Source of the DNA: Chalciporus piperatus
Lineage: Eukaryota; Basidiomycota; Agaricomycetes; Boletales; Boletaceae
Length of the DNA stretch: 28,053 bases
Direction of reading: 5' to 3'
Assembly (NCBI GenBank): GCA_038093975.1
Contig: JBBPTG010000294.1
Coordinates: 1-28,053, forward strand
Shown here: piece by piece, positions 10,331 to 20,180 of the stretch
Position numbering within the stretch: the stretch's first letter is position 1
Layout of the letters: each line of letters opens with the position of its first letter
Notes under the pieces: model-generated
Database searches by the model: none
Told to the model about the DNA's origin: nothing
The model's input: the letters and a program-made list of their open reading frames with translations, nothing else
Made by a program: the position numbers and the translations under genes

Positions 10331-12776
10331 ATGGCGATCATCGTTGACGCTCGCTCCTCTTCCCACGAATGGACGATCAGGGATGGGGCCTCTCTGCAAA
10401 CCCGAGCTGAGGGACCTGGCGGGAGGGATGGCGTCGTGTTGAGCATGGACATGGTTTCAACGAGCTACTTTGCCGTGTAAGCTTAAGTCTCGTTCATGAA
10501 TACCACATTCTTTCTCTCCAAATGCATAAATAGCATTTTCATCTCACCCCATCTTCGCTCTTCCGCTGTCGGCTGTACTCTTTAACTAACTACTATTCTA
10601 CAGCGCGTACACCGTTGCAGTACAAGTGGGATCTTTGCAGCAGAATTTCTCCTTGCAAGTGGATACTGGCTCCTCAGATCTTGTGCGTCACAACCTCCGT
10701 TTACTGATCCCTGCTGAGTCCGCTTTTTGTAGTGGGTTGCCTCAAAGTCATGCTCATCACCCGCATGTTCAGCGACAAACGGCCGTCTTTATGACCCAAG
10801 TTCCTCGCAATCGACAGATGTATCCTTTTCTCTGCAATACGTTGCTGGGTCCGTCGACGGACCCGTCGTATTGGACCAAGTACAAATCGGGGGCTACGTC
10901 GTACCCAATCAAGCGCTGGGTGAGCCGTTTTCCCTTGCCTTACTGTTCCTGTTTTGTAACGTGTTATTAGCGGCAGCCACGGCCGTCGACGATGAACCGT
11001 TATCATATGATTTCGACGGCATCCTTGGTCTAGCTCTCCCTTCGAATTCTCAAATACAATATTCTTTACCCGCGGGCACGGGTGACCCCTCAGATTTCGC
11101 TGCTATTTCTTTGAATCTCTTTTCCATCATCGACGCGCCCTCTCAAGCTTTCTTCTCACTCACACTCGCTCGTCCTGGATCCAATGAGATACCCTCCCTT
11201 CTCGGTATTGGACGCCACCCCACCGATATCGTCCCAGACCCTACAAAGATTCTGTACTCCCCCCTCGTCACTGATAGCGCTGGCCAGCTGTTCTGGAAGA
11301 CTACCGTCCGTGCGATTACAGTTTATATTAATGGTGAAGCGCAACCCATAGGCCTCGAGTCATTATCCGGCGCACTTCAACCCACTGCGCTCTTGGATTC
11401 TGGTATCCCCGTCATATTAACCACGCCCATAATAGCCAACGGAATCTATGGAGCGTTGGGCATTGCCCCCGCCTCCGATGGAAATTGTATGATATTTTCT
11501 CTTGGCTTGACAATCGACCATCGCTTACCCTCCTGTAGATTATGTTCCGTGTGAGACGCCGATCAACATGACCATCACCTTGACCGGTCAACACGAGCTT
11601 CCTATCCATCCTCTCGACTTGACTGCAGAGCCGGCAGGACAGTCTCGCTCCCAATACTGCATGGGACTCATTCAGACTGATCCGACACAACTCACTGCGA
11701 CCTCCGATAGAGGCGACATGGTCCTCGGAGTCCCATTCATGCGCAATGTCTACACTGTCATGGCTTATGAACAGCCCAATTCGAAGGGGGTCTTGAATGC
11801 CTCCGTTCATCAGGGAACCCGGCCCACTCTCGGCTTGCTGGGCCTGACAAATGCCACTCAAGCTATGGGGGAGTTCTACCAAGTCCGCGTGCTAAATCAG
11901 CCGCTGGATGGTGGGCAATCGCAGGGAAGCGAACCTCACTCAGGTGGCAGTCAGGGATTGTCCGTAGGCGTCAAAGTGCTCATTGCCCTGATCGGTTTCT
12001 TCGCCGTTTGCGTCGCTCTTTTTGCATTGCGATACTTCTACTCTCGGAGACGATGGTGGAGGGGCTCTTCCGTTGGACGAGCTGAACACGAATTGGATCC
12101 AAAGATGGAGTCTGGTGCCTATCAACTAACCAGAAGACACTCGCAGTCGAGCATGGACGGCTTCCCTGATACGCTCCGCACGTTCGCTTACGACTCAACC
12201 TCACCCCGCAAGGAGAAAGTCTCTCAGTACACGGTCGATAGCAATAGGACATTCGTCGAAGGCCACGATACCGAATTTGGTGTTAGACGGTCTAAGCGTG
12301 TCTATTCTCCCCCCACGCTGGACATCAGTGATCCTTGGGATCCTTATGCCGATACATGGCGAGACACCATCGTTGGAACCGATGCCGGCGGTGGCTCACC
12401 CGATCTCCCCAAATCCGACCTTGACGATTTCCAACCCAATCACGCACACTCTCCCAGCGAACTCACATCTACTCCCCTATTGACTCACGAGCACAGCGAC
12501 TCTCAGACGAGCGATGCGGCGGAGTTCGGAATGCACTTCATGGGGATGGCTGGTGTTGGCACTGCAGCACGAGGCAGCATGATAGATCCGGATATTCAGC
12601 ATGGCCGATCGCGCAGTGACAGCAGCGGTCGAAGCGTGAGGTCGAGCACCCCATTGCGACCCACTGGCTCGACCTTGCGCGAGTCGCATATATTTGCCCA
12701 TCCCGACCAGGATGTCCCTCATCCTGACGCAGGACGGCCCTCTGGGCAAGGAGAACGCACCGCGGATACTGATTGA
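10331..12776 (+). CDS. Membrane-anchored pepsin-like aspartic protease (family A1)
   Basis: An A1 aspartic endopeptidase expected to act in the secretory pathway or at the cell surface. Five exons (10331-10476, 10604-10682, 10733-10919, 10971-11486, 11539-12776) join to 721 residues. The two catalytic motifs are VDTGSSDLW (Asp69) and LLDSGIPVIL (Asp280); YDFDGILGLALP is the usual hydrophobic-hydrophobic-Gly segment. After the protease fold come a Gly/Ser-rich stalk, one membrane segment (about 452-477, VLIALIGFFAVCVALFALRY), a basic stop-transfer (SRRRWWRG) and an approximately 240-residue Ser/Asp-rich cytosolic tail. Secreted pepsins are about 400 residues, so the tail is a large addition. 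The N-terminus is unsure: the in-frame ATG at 10331 gives no signal peptide, so an upstream exon is likely missing. Confidence 0.85.
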
Positions 12777-13188
12777 CACTCCGTTTTACCATCATCCATA
12801 CCATCGATTTCGTTGTTTCTCACTTTTTTTCGCGGGTTTGTGTTCAGGGACATGGTTATATCTGGACGTGGTTATATGTTATACAAACGGACTCTTCGCT
12901 AAGGGTGGTTGCATCCCTCAATACCTGTACTCTATGTGTCACTAACCACAATACTACTCATACATTCCCTTGCATCCACCCGACAGCGGCAAGTCGCAGT
13001 AAACAAGGTAATGGGGACTTTGCGATCCGTTTGTGGGCGCCGTTTCCTTCCTAGTTCGGCTCAATGCCATGCTACCATGACCGCCTGGGGTGAGAGGCGA
13101 CTCGGAGGTTGAGGGGAGTTTAACTTACAGCCTCACTCTGCGCTCATCTCCAGTCCAGTCCCACCTTCCAAACTTCCAGAAAACCAGT
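12777..13188. other. Intergenic, promoter of HET gene
   Basis: These 412 bases hold the protease 3' end and the upstream region of the HET gene. I see no open frame with motifs, no repeat and no RNA gene. Confidence 0.4.
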
Positions 13189-15429
13189 ATGTGTTGCTTT
13201 GGACCGCGTCGGCGCAGCGCAGACGTCGCGAATTCACCCCAGACCACCCAGGCGCCCACTGCCGCGTTCTTGTGCCAGACTTGCTCAGCGCTGAGCCTCA
13301 GGACCATCCTTCGCGATGGCCTCCCAAAAGAAAACATGATCCCACTCGGCCCACTTGCAGATCTCATCCGCAGATCCGACCAGTGTCGTTTTTGCAATCT
13401 CGTCGCATCATGTATCCGGCATAATTGGTGTCTTGACGCACTTCCCAACGTGGACCTCTCCGACGTGGAGTTTTCGATCTATGCCACGAGTATTGGTTAC
13501 CTGACAGCTCTCGAAGAGAGAAAACGGTGTCACCGCCTTTACATCTATCCTTCACGTCGTCCACACGAGATTACCGACGTCCTGACTCAAACAAATATGA
13601 GTCTCACGATCGACATCCAACTCTTGCAGGAGGACGCTCACAAAGTCTCACGATCCAAGGAACTTCACGGACGCCGGGTGGCGAGCACCGTCGATATGGA
13701 GACGGTGAAGGGCTGGGTTGGTCTATGTGAACGAGAACATGGAGACGCCTGCGAGTCCGTTTGGTGGAGAGGCAACGATGTGCAGCTACCGCAATTCGTG
13801 CGGATGGTGGACGTAACGCTGATGTCCGTGGTACAAGCCCCCTACAATTGTCGCTATGTGGCCCTCAGCTATGTCTGGGGGACAGCTGGAGACGAGTACT
13901 GGACGACGAAGGCCAATATAGGCCCACGTGCTTCACCTGCAGGAATCGACTCATCGGCTCTCCCCGCGACTATCATGGATTCTATCCACGTCACTCAGGC
14001 ATTAGGGGAACGATACCTCTGGATAGATGCTCTTTGTATCATCCAAGATAGCCCAGAGGATAAGGGTCAGCAGATTCAGGTGATGGAGTTGATCTACAGC
14101 AGAGCTCTCGTCACGATCATCGCTGCCGGAGGAGAGAGTGCTCGTGCTCGCCTCCCGGGGTTCGCCCAAGGATCGCGGCCTTTAAACCAGCACGTCGAGG
14201 TTATTCAGGACCTTCATCTCACTCCCCCCCTCCCTTCACTCCGAGAAGCAATCGCTCAGTCCATTTGGGACACGCGCGGTTGGACATTCCAGGAATTCAT
14301 GCTCTCTCGCCGGCGCTTGTTCTTCACCAACCACCAAGTGTACTATGAGTGCGCAAAGGACGTTTGGTGCGAAGATACGGTTGCGGAAAGTAGGACAATG
14401 GCATACTCGCACAATCCCTTACGCTACCCCGGGAGCGGCGCTCGCTTGTTTCTCGTCAATCCACCTGCGTTCGGGCGGGCAGAAAATATGATGGGCTCAG
14501 GCTATGCCACTGTTGTTGGGCGGTACACCCAACGTAGCTTGAGTCATCAGTCGGACGTTATCCATGCAATCACCGCTTTTACCAATGCTATGACGAAAGG
14601 CTACAAGCTGTCTGGGAGCAACCCCGCCCAAGCCTTTCGATACGGAATGGAGATCAGCAATTTGGATTATTCCCTACTCTGGAAACCAAGGCTAAACTCG
14701 TCTCATTCCCCCCGTATCAACTCCGAGACAGGGCAAGCTGTCTGCCCATCATGGGCATGGGCAGGTTGGACAGGCGCAGCGTATTATAGCGACCTGGCCC
14801 AGCTTATGGACACGGCTGTCACGACCGGCGTTCTCACCATCCCAGAAGAATCCCTCGTCACGGGCTGGCACATCGTTGATGATGATCGGCAGCTTGTTCG
14901 TCTGGACGTCCGGCGGATCAAGTTCATCAGAATTGGAGAATCCGAGCCCACGGAGTCTCCGAGGTACGTGGTCCCGGAGTGCAACATCGACAAGCAGTTA
15001 CTCGATCCCTTGCCACCGGCTGGCACGCTCGTCTTTCGCACTCAGTGTGCGTCGCTCAGAGTCGCGAAGCTCGACCTGGACTCCACGTCGAGCAACTCCG
15101 AGTCTGAGTCCTTAACACACAGCATTTTCCACATCCTATCCGACGCCCGTAAACCCTCGGTGGGCATCGGGCGCATGATTCTCCCATCCTCCACGCCTTC
15201 ACCTGCTGGCCTTGAGTTTATCGTTATTTCCCGAGTTGATGGCCTGCCAGGGCTGTATGACGAAGGTGTCTATGGGCCTGGGTACGATGCGTGTATGCTG
15301 CATGTTATGGCGGTGAAGTGGCGGCTTGGAGATAACTCGCGAGTGCGGGAACGGGTTGGGTTGGGTGTTATATTTGAGCAAGCATGGTTAGAGTGCAGCG
15401 CGAAAGTGGAGACTGTGCTCCTAGGCTAA
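13189..15429 (+). CDS. HET-domain (heterokaryon incompatibility) protein
   Basis: HET-domain proteins take part in fungal non-self recognition and can trigger cell death when incompatible strains fuse; many have unknown triggers. This one has 746 residues in a single uninterrupted exon, unusual beside its intron-rich neighbours. The start at 13189 (MCCFGPRRRS) follows a CCAGT context; the frame is open upstream but without an ATG. N-terminal paired cysteines (C29-x2-C32 and C66-x2-C69) match the cysteine-rich leader seen before many HET domains. The HET core is clear: YVALSYVWG (223-231), YLWIDALCIIQDSPEDK (276-292), IYSRALVTIIAA (302-313) and WDTRGWTFQEFMLSRR further on. The C-terminal half has WAWAGWTG and no ankyrin, WD or TPR repeats. 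No NACHT or TIR domain is attached. The partner gene, if any, is not visible here. Confidence 0.93.
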   Translation: MCCFGPRRRSADVANSPQTTQAPTAAFLCQTCSALSLRTILRDGLPKENMIPLGPLADLIRRSDQCRFCNLVASCIRHNWCLDALPNVDLSDVEFSIYATSIGYLTALEERKRCHRLYIYPSRRPHEITDVLTQTNMSLTIDIQLLQEDAHKVSRSKELHGRRVASTVDMETVKGWVGLCEREHGDACESVWWRGNDVQLPQFVRMVDVTLMSVVQAPYNCRYVALSYVWGTAGDEYWTTKANIGPRASPAGIDSSALPATIMDSIHVTQALGERYLWIDALCIIQDSPEDKGQQIQVMELIYSRALVTIIAAGGESARARLPGFAQGSRPLNQHVEVIQDLHLTPPLPSLREAIAQSIWDTRGWTFQEFMLSRRRLFFTNHQVYYECAKDVWCEDTVAESRTMAYSHNPLRYPGSGARLFLVNPPAFGRAENMMGSGYATVVGRYTQRSLSHQSDVIHAITAFTNAMTKGYKLSGSNPAQAFRYGMEISNLDYSLLWKPRLNSSHSPRINSETGQAVCPSWAWAGWTGAAYYSDLAQLMDTAVTTGVLTIPEESLVTGWHIVDDDRQLVRLDVRRIKFIRIGESEPTESPRYVVPECNIDKQLLDPLPPAGTLVFRTQCASLRVAKLDLDSTSSNSESESLTHSIFHILSDARKPSVGIGRMILPSSTPSPAGLEFIVISRVDGLPGLYDEGVYGPGYDACMLHVMAVKWRLGDNSRVRERVGLGVIFEQAWLECSAKVETVLLG

Positions 15430-15820
15430 CAAGCGGTGAGCACTGGTGTGTTTGGCATATTCAGAAGACGTATTACAGAGTGTATATGCCGACCAGACAT
15501 GATCCGAGTCTGTTTTGACGATATGAGCGCTTCGAATAATAAGCAGTCTTTACCAATTGTTTACACGCTCATGAATTCAACACCGTTCATAAGACGGACT
15601 TGGTCGGACAATCAAGAATGACTCGGAGCATAGTAGTGTTCAGCAGAATCGAATCTTCGCATATACCGGCAGATCGTTTGTCTAACCTACACAATTGCTG
15701 GTACCTCAGATTTAGATCGGTTCCCTGCGTCGAGACTTGGAAACGCTCAATCTAAGATCGAAAGCTTGGCGGATCGGCAACAAGAAATCTATCAACGCAG
15801 CCGACTAAATGGCCCACGCA
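15430..15820. other. Convergent intergenic stretch
   Basis: This is the space between the HET stop and the last exon of the PRMT3-like gene, which converge. A short + frame (15436-15621) has no recognisable motif and I do not call it. No repeat or RNA gene seen. Confidence 0.4.
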
Positions 15821-18036
15821 CTACCGAACTTTGTATATCTGCACGACGACTTCGCTCGCCGGTGATTCCGCACTTCTCTTGACCGAATAATGGATCTCGA
15901 CGTCGAGTTCCCTCGAGTTCTGGTCGCTTTTTTTACAATAAAACGTCCCCGAGACGACCGTACCTTGAGGAGGAACCCATGAGTTCAAATCTGCAAATCA
16001 ACTCCGAGAACAACTCACCCTCCTCGGCCGAAATGGGATCCTTCAACAAGAAGATCGTCTGCTTCCAATGCGTTGGCTGGCTCATCGGTCCAGTGCTGAA
16101 GCTGATGACTTTCTTATCTTCTTTTTGTTTCAAGCTTGAACCCATGCTCGCCCTGCGCTGTGGGGGTTTGCCCCCGATTGGCCATACCTCCGCGAGGGTG
16201 ACTTCTCCGTCTTTGATGAGCCGTACAGGTACATCAGGTCGAAGAGGTTCGCTCGTTGTCGTGAAGAACGTGTCAAAGTACAGGACGAGGGCACGTATTT
16301 TCGTACGCATCGATGAAGTGGAGATGAGCGTGAAGGGAGCAGTGAAATCAAGTTGACGGGAGGTAATGGATCGGAGATGGAGATCCTGTCAGAGGCGAAG
16401 TTTATTCGGCGTGACGAGGATGCAAAACGAAAGAAACAAGCTTACCTTGAGAAGACACGGCTCGCTGACGATAGAGTCTGGACCGACGACGTCAACGATA
16501 GCATCTTTGTACATATCATGCGCCATTTCGGATAGATCGAAACCTAGAGAGTACGAGTCCATCACATCATCGCGCACGGAGAGGAGGAAACGCACCATAC
16601 ACATCATTCCAGAAATCCACTCGGTCCTTCATAATTTCGCTACCCTCACAGAGCGTCAGCATAATCCTAGATTGGCTTGGTGCCATGATTCCCCCATCAG
16701 GGCGGAGGAATCTGTCACGCGCATGCAATACAGAGTCAAGCATAGACTCATAAAGCAGTGCATAGCCCATCCATTCGGATATGATGATATCAACGTGAGG
16801 AACATCATCAGGCAGACTGATTTCCTCGATTTTGCCGCGTATCACACTAACACGCCAACCTCAGTAAGAACAATAAAACGAGGGAATCAAAAAACATGGG
16901 ACACACGTGATAACGCTCTCCAACCCATTTTCCCGAATTATCTTTTCCGCTTTCTCTGCAATGTTGCTCGCATCGACAGCGTAAACATGTTTCGCGCCCG
17001 ATTTTGCTGCGAATAGAGACAGAATCCCAGTTCCACAGCCGACGTCGAGAACAATGGCATCGCGGAACAGAATAGGATTTGTGAGAATGAATGAGGCGTA
17101 CGTCGATGTTCGGACTGTGTCCTGTATCATAACAGCATGGATATCTACATCACATTGCGGGTGGATCAGTTACCGCATTTCGGTAGCACTCACAAGAGGA
17201 AGCATACCATTGTATCCGTAGCTTTGAAAGTAATGCGAATCATCATCTCGGAGAGCCTCACTGGTCGAGGGACCAGGTTCATTGATTATGTCAGTGATGC
17301 TGGAAATGTCTAGCTTTTGGGTGACGAGTTTTCGGTAGTCCGACATGTCATTTTGAGCTTGGGAGAGTTTCTGTTCGAGAATTTGAATCCGCCTAAGGGC
17401 AGTGGAGAGATCCGAAGGTTGGTAGGCGGAGTCGATGTCTTCTTCATCGGACCAGTCACCATCCAAACCGAGTTCTAAAGGGATGAGAATGAAGCGGATG
17501 GTAAACATTGGATAGAGAAAGAACGTACGGAGTAAAGGATCATCTTCAATGACGGGGATGAGATAGTCATCGGAAGTGAAGAATGATTCTGTCCCGCTTA
17601 GATTGACAACATCTCTGGGGGTTGGTTTCTGCGAGATCGAAGATGCAATCATCGCCAAAATGACAACAAAGATATAGAGTCTCACCCGCTTTCGGACAAA
17701 GTTGATAAGCCGTATCCGACGATGGAGGTCTAGTTCTGGATTTGGAGGTCAGTCTCAACCGACCAGGAGATCGAGAGCAAACATACTCCATTTTTTGCTC
17801 GCAGCATCTAAGTCGAATCCATGGGTGGATTTATCATACTCCAACGCTTGTGTCGCGGTAGGGAAGGTCTTGTCCTCGAAAAGAGATCGGCAAGGTTGAT
17901 GTTGTCCCTGATCAGAGATCCAATCCTCGAAGTTGTTGTCTTCTTCCACGTAGTCTTCTGAATCTGAACTCGAAGACGTTGCATCATCGTCCACGTCGTC
18001 CTTGGTATATTGAGGAGCAGCAAAGCGAATGCTCAT
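15821..18036 (-). CDS. PRMT3-like protein arginine N-methyltransferase
   Basis: A type I arginine methyltransferase that moves methyl groups from S-adenosylmethionine to protein arginines; PRMT3 is cytosolic and classically modifies ribosomal protein S2. Nine exons (17787-18036, 17686-17735, 17529-17628, 17208-17474, 16907-17144, 16596-16846, 16446-16543, 16019-16385, 15821-15963) join to 587 residues. An acidic leader and a zinc-finger-like segment (about 49-76, [10 protein letters not shown] to DKSTHGFDL) mark it as PRMT3-type, although the second cysteine of a C2H2 finger is not evident. A coiled coil follows ([17 protein letters not shown]). Catalytic motifs: SAM motif [19 protein letters not shown] (255-273), double-E loop [18 protein letters not shown] (Glu326, Glu335) and THW loop PTHWKQTIF (523-525). 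The last exon ([19 protein letters not shown], ending QIYKVR) restores the beta-barrel C-terminus. Retaining the last intron would give a different end at 15933. Confidence 0.93.
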
Positions 18037-18860
18037 GTTGGTGCTCAGCCAGTCGCGATGGCTCAGTTTTGACAAGGATGGATGTGGTCAATCCGGTCAA
18101 CGCCACAAGGGGCTACACTACTACTAGGAAAGGAATTCAACAGTTCACATCGAGGCACGATTTTGGCGGCAAACTGAATTCCAAGCACTCTGTAGACACA
18201 GAGTTCTCAGTAATAATAGTCACTATGTGAAGCCGAAGCTTTTGTGCGATCCAACGGCACAACAGACAGAAACCCCTCAGGCTAGTCGCTACGTAACCCC
18301 ACCACTCAAGAGGTATCCGTGCCTTCCATCCTGCGATATTCCTATTGTTGTGATAAAGATGGGCTTCCCTACGGGTCACGATCAGAAATTCTCTGACGAG
18401 CTAGGCAACACGCGACGCACTTACAATGCCAGGCTGCCGTCCGAAGAAACAGGCAGTCTACGGTATGCTTGAACAATTAAGAACGTTTTAATCCTTACCT
18501 TACCACTTTACAACAGGGTTGCACCTCTCCGAGGTATTGATATTTGCCAAAGTTGAGATACTCCAACGGTGTTCGATCCTGATGACGGGTAGCTTTCCCT
18601 TTGAAGGTAATGTCAAGTGACCAAACGTAAGCTCAATGCTTCTAGAAAGTTAATACGCCCCGCTGTTGGGTTGGAAGATTCTTTATGAGCCGACGATGAG
18701 ACGGCGTGCACTGTGATGGTGACAGCAAATAGTGGGAAAGCGCGTCGCCGTTGGGACACGATGCCCACGAGCTCCCCTTGAGGTGAGTACACGTCGGTGA
18801 AAGTCCAAAATCTTAATGATACAGATCGATAGTTGCGGTGAGTACATGAGAGGGGTAAAA
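18037..18860. other. Intergenic stretch between tandem minus-strand genes
   Basis: About 820 bases hold the upstream region of the PRMT3-like gene and the 3' flank of the CCDC25-like gene. Frames on both strands reach about 80 residues (18137-18379 and 18227-18472) but show no motif, no start context and no splice logic. I see no gene. Confidence 0.4.
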
Positions 18861-19864
18861 TTACATGAAATCTTCCTCGATAGCTTTGCCGGTTGGCTTT
18901 GGGACATCCGGATCTTCCTCGACGTTGAATAGCAAGTCATATGACCGTGCAGCCTTTTCTTCTGCCCTCTGCTTCGCCAATTCGACGTCTTCCTTTTTCT
19001 GAAGAGAGGGGTTGAGTTGGAGTGAAGAGGTAGAAAGAGTACCAACCTTTTGAGCAGCGATAGCGCGCTTCTCATCGTTCTCCTTCTTTATCCGCTCGAT
19101 CCGCTCTTGTTCGTGATCTACCACTTTTTCGACCTTTGTTTTATTGAGTCGGTTGACGATGGGATTTTCTCGCTTCTCTACGTGGACTAGACAGAGATAC
19201 TCAGCCAGATAACGCCAAAAGGACGGGGGTAAACCCACTCCGCTTTACCTAGACAAGTGTCATAAGATGCACTGTGCGGATTCGAGATCTGTGACAATGC
19301 GTACCCGTTTGTCGCTGTGGAAGGAAACCTGTCCAACAGCCATATCGCCTTGTTTCTGTTGTCGAATTCGTCACCGTCGCGCTTCAATTAGTGTGGGAAT
19401 CGATCATACCTTGAGATTGTCAGCAGGGGTATATATGATTGTCAGGTTATCCTTCTTGTTTCCTGCAGGATGACGTTGTAGGCGATCAGAATTTGAAGGT
19501 CGAGATCATCTCCCACCTTCGATCGAATTTGCCTTGACTAACTGAGCACAGTCTGTCAGCAGGGCCTGTGGTATCGCGTCCCAAGTCATGTCTCGAGGCA
19601 TTCGGAGGTATACGTGAGCAGAGGAGAGTTTGTCGACGTGAAACCACACATCCTGAGGCCATGCATATTTGATTAAATCCTCGTCTGATCTGTGCCAGTG
19701 AACGTCGGCCTTGGAGATGAGCGGGAATCAAGCACGCACTTTCGACTTTGTCCTTGCCCATGTAGACGGTCGCGGGTGGGCTCGCCGCTGTGAATCCGTC
19801 AGCGATGTCATGACCATCGGTCGTGTGTTGTCCACTTACCAGACGATGTGAAGAAAAGGACCAT
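18861..19864 (-). CDS. CCDC25-like protein (NFACT-R/DUF814 domain)
   Basis: Orthologue-type match to the CCDC25/Jlp2 family, small proteins with an NFACT-R domain. Human CCDC25 is described as a DNA-sensing membrane protein; the role in fungi is unclear. Exons: 19840-19864, 19740-19787, 19517-19684, 19410-19462, about 19295-19355, 19047-19186 and 18861-18998. Motifs in order: MVLFFTSS start, [102 protein letters not shown], then a charged coiled coil and the family ending IEEDFM. All junctions but one are canonical with introns of 48-55 bases. Between exons 5 and 6 the interval is about 108 bases and no GT-AG pair gives the expected protein. The total is about 210 residues, the family norm. 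Confidence 0.87.
19187..19294 (-). other. Unresolved exon junction in the CCDC25-like gene
   Basis: Family alignment calls for ...CGC ATT G joined to TC CAC GTA GAG..., giving RVRIVHVEKR without a gap. The removed piece would begin TCACAG and end CTAG (or begin GTCACAG and end TCTA); GTC occurs at both edges like a short duplication. All GT donors in the preceding exon are in phase 0, whereas the natural acceptor (TGTCTAG|TC) needs phase 1. A canonical alternative, CGG|GTACGC to GTAGAG|AAG, keeps the frame but drops six conserved residues. Two TGTCTAG acceptor-like sites, the first followed at once by GTAAAG, sit inside the interval. Confidence 0.55.
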
Positions 19865-20180
19865 GTTCGGTGTCCGTGTAGTGGGTTAGTATGAAGGACC
19901 GTCAAGTTGCCAATTAGGAACAAGTAGGACAAAGTTCGTGGGAAGACTTTGTAGTCACTTGCCAACGTTGACCTCGACCGTCATCACCGACTCGAACGAT
20001 AACTTTTCTGTCTGGTCTCTAGCTCAAAAGAACAGTATCGCTCAACTGTCAGTTTCACTTTCTGTTCACTTTGCTTCATCGTGATTGACCCAAAATTCGG
20101 AATCAAGTTTCCTAACACTTCGCCGCATATTACATAAATCGCCCCATCCTATCAACGTCTTATAGTGGTTCAAGCACGAA
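19865..20180. promoter_or_regulatory. Bidirectional promoter spacer
   Basis: 316 bases separate the ATG of the CCDC25-like gene (-) from the ATG of the RBM25-like gene (+). With 5' leaders included, the two genes must share this region for initiation. I see pyrimidine-rich tracts (about 20040-20080) but no clear TATA box, and no defined operator. Confidence 0.45.

Noticed and set aside
10165..10452. 95-codon minus-strand frame
   Set aside because: It overlaps the protease first exon on the other strand and has low-complexity composition with no motif.
16366..17016. 216-codon plus-strand frame
   Set aside because: It lies opposite well-supported PRMT3-like exons, crosses their introns and has no motif.
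18137..18472. Two opposing frames of about 80 codons in the spacer
   Set aside because: No recognisable motif, start context or splice logic; likely chance frames.
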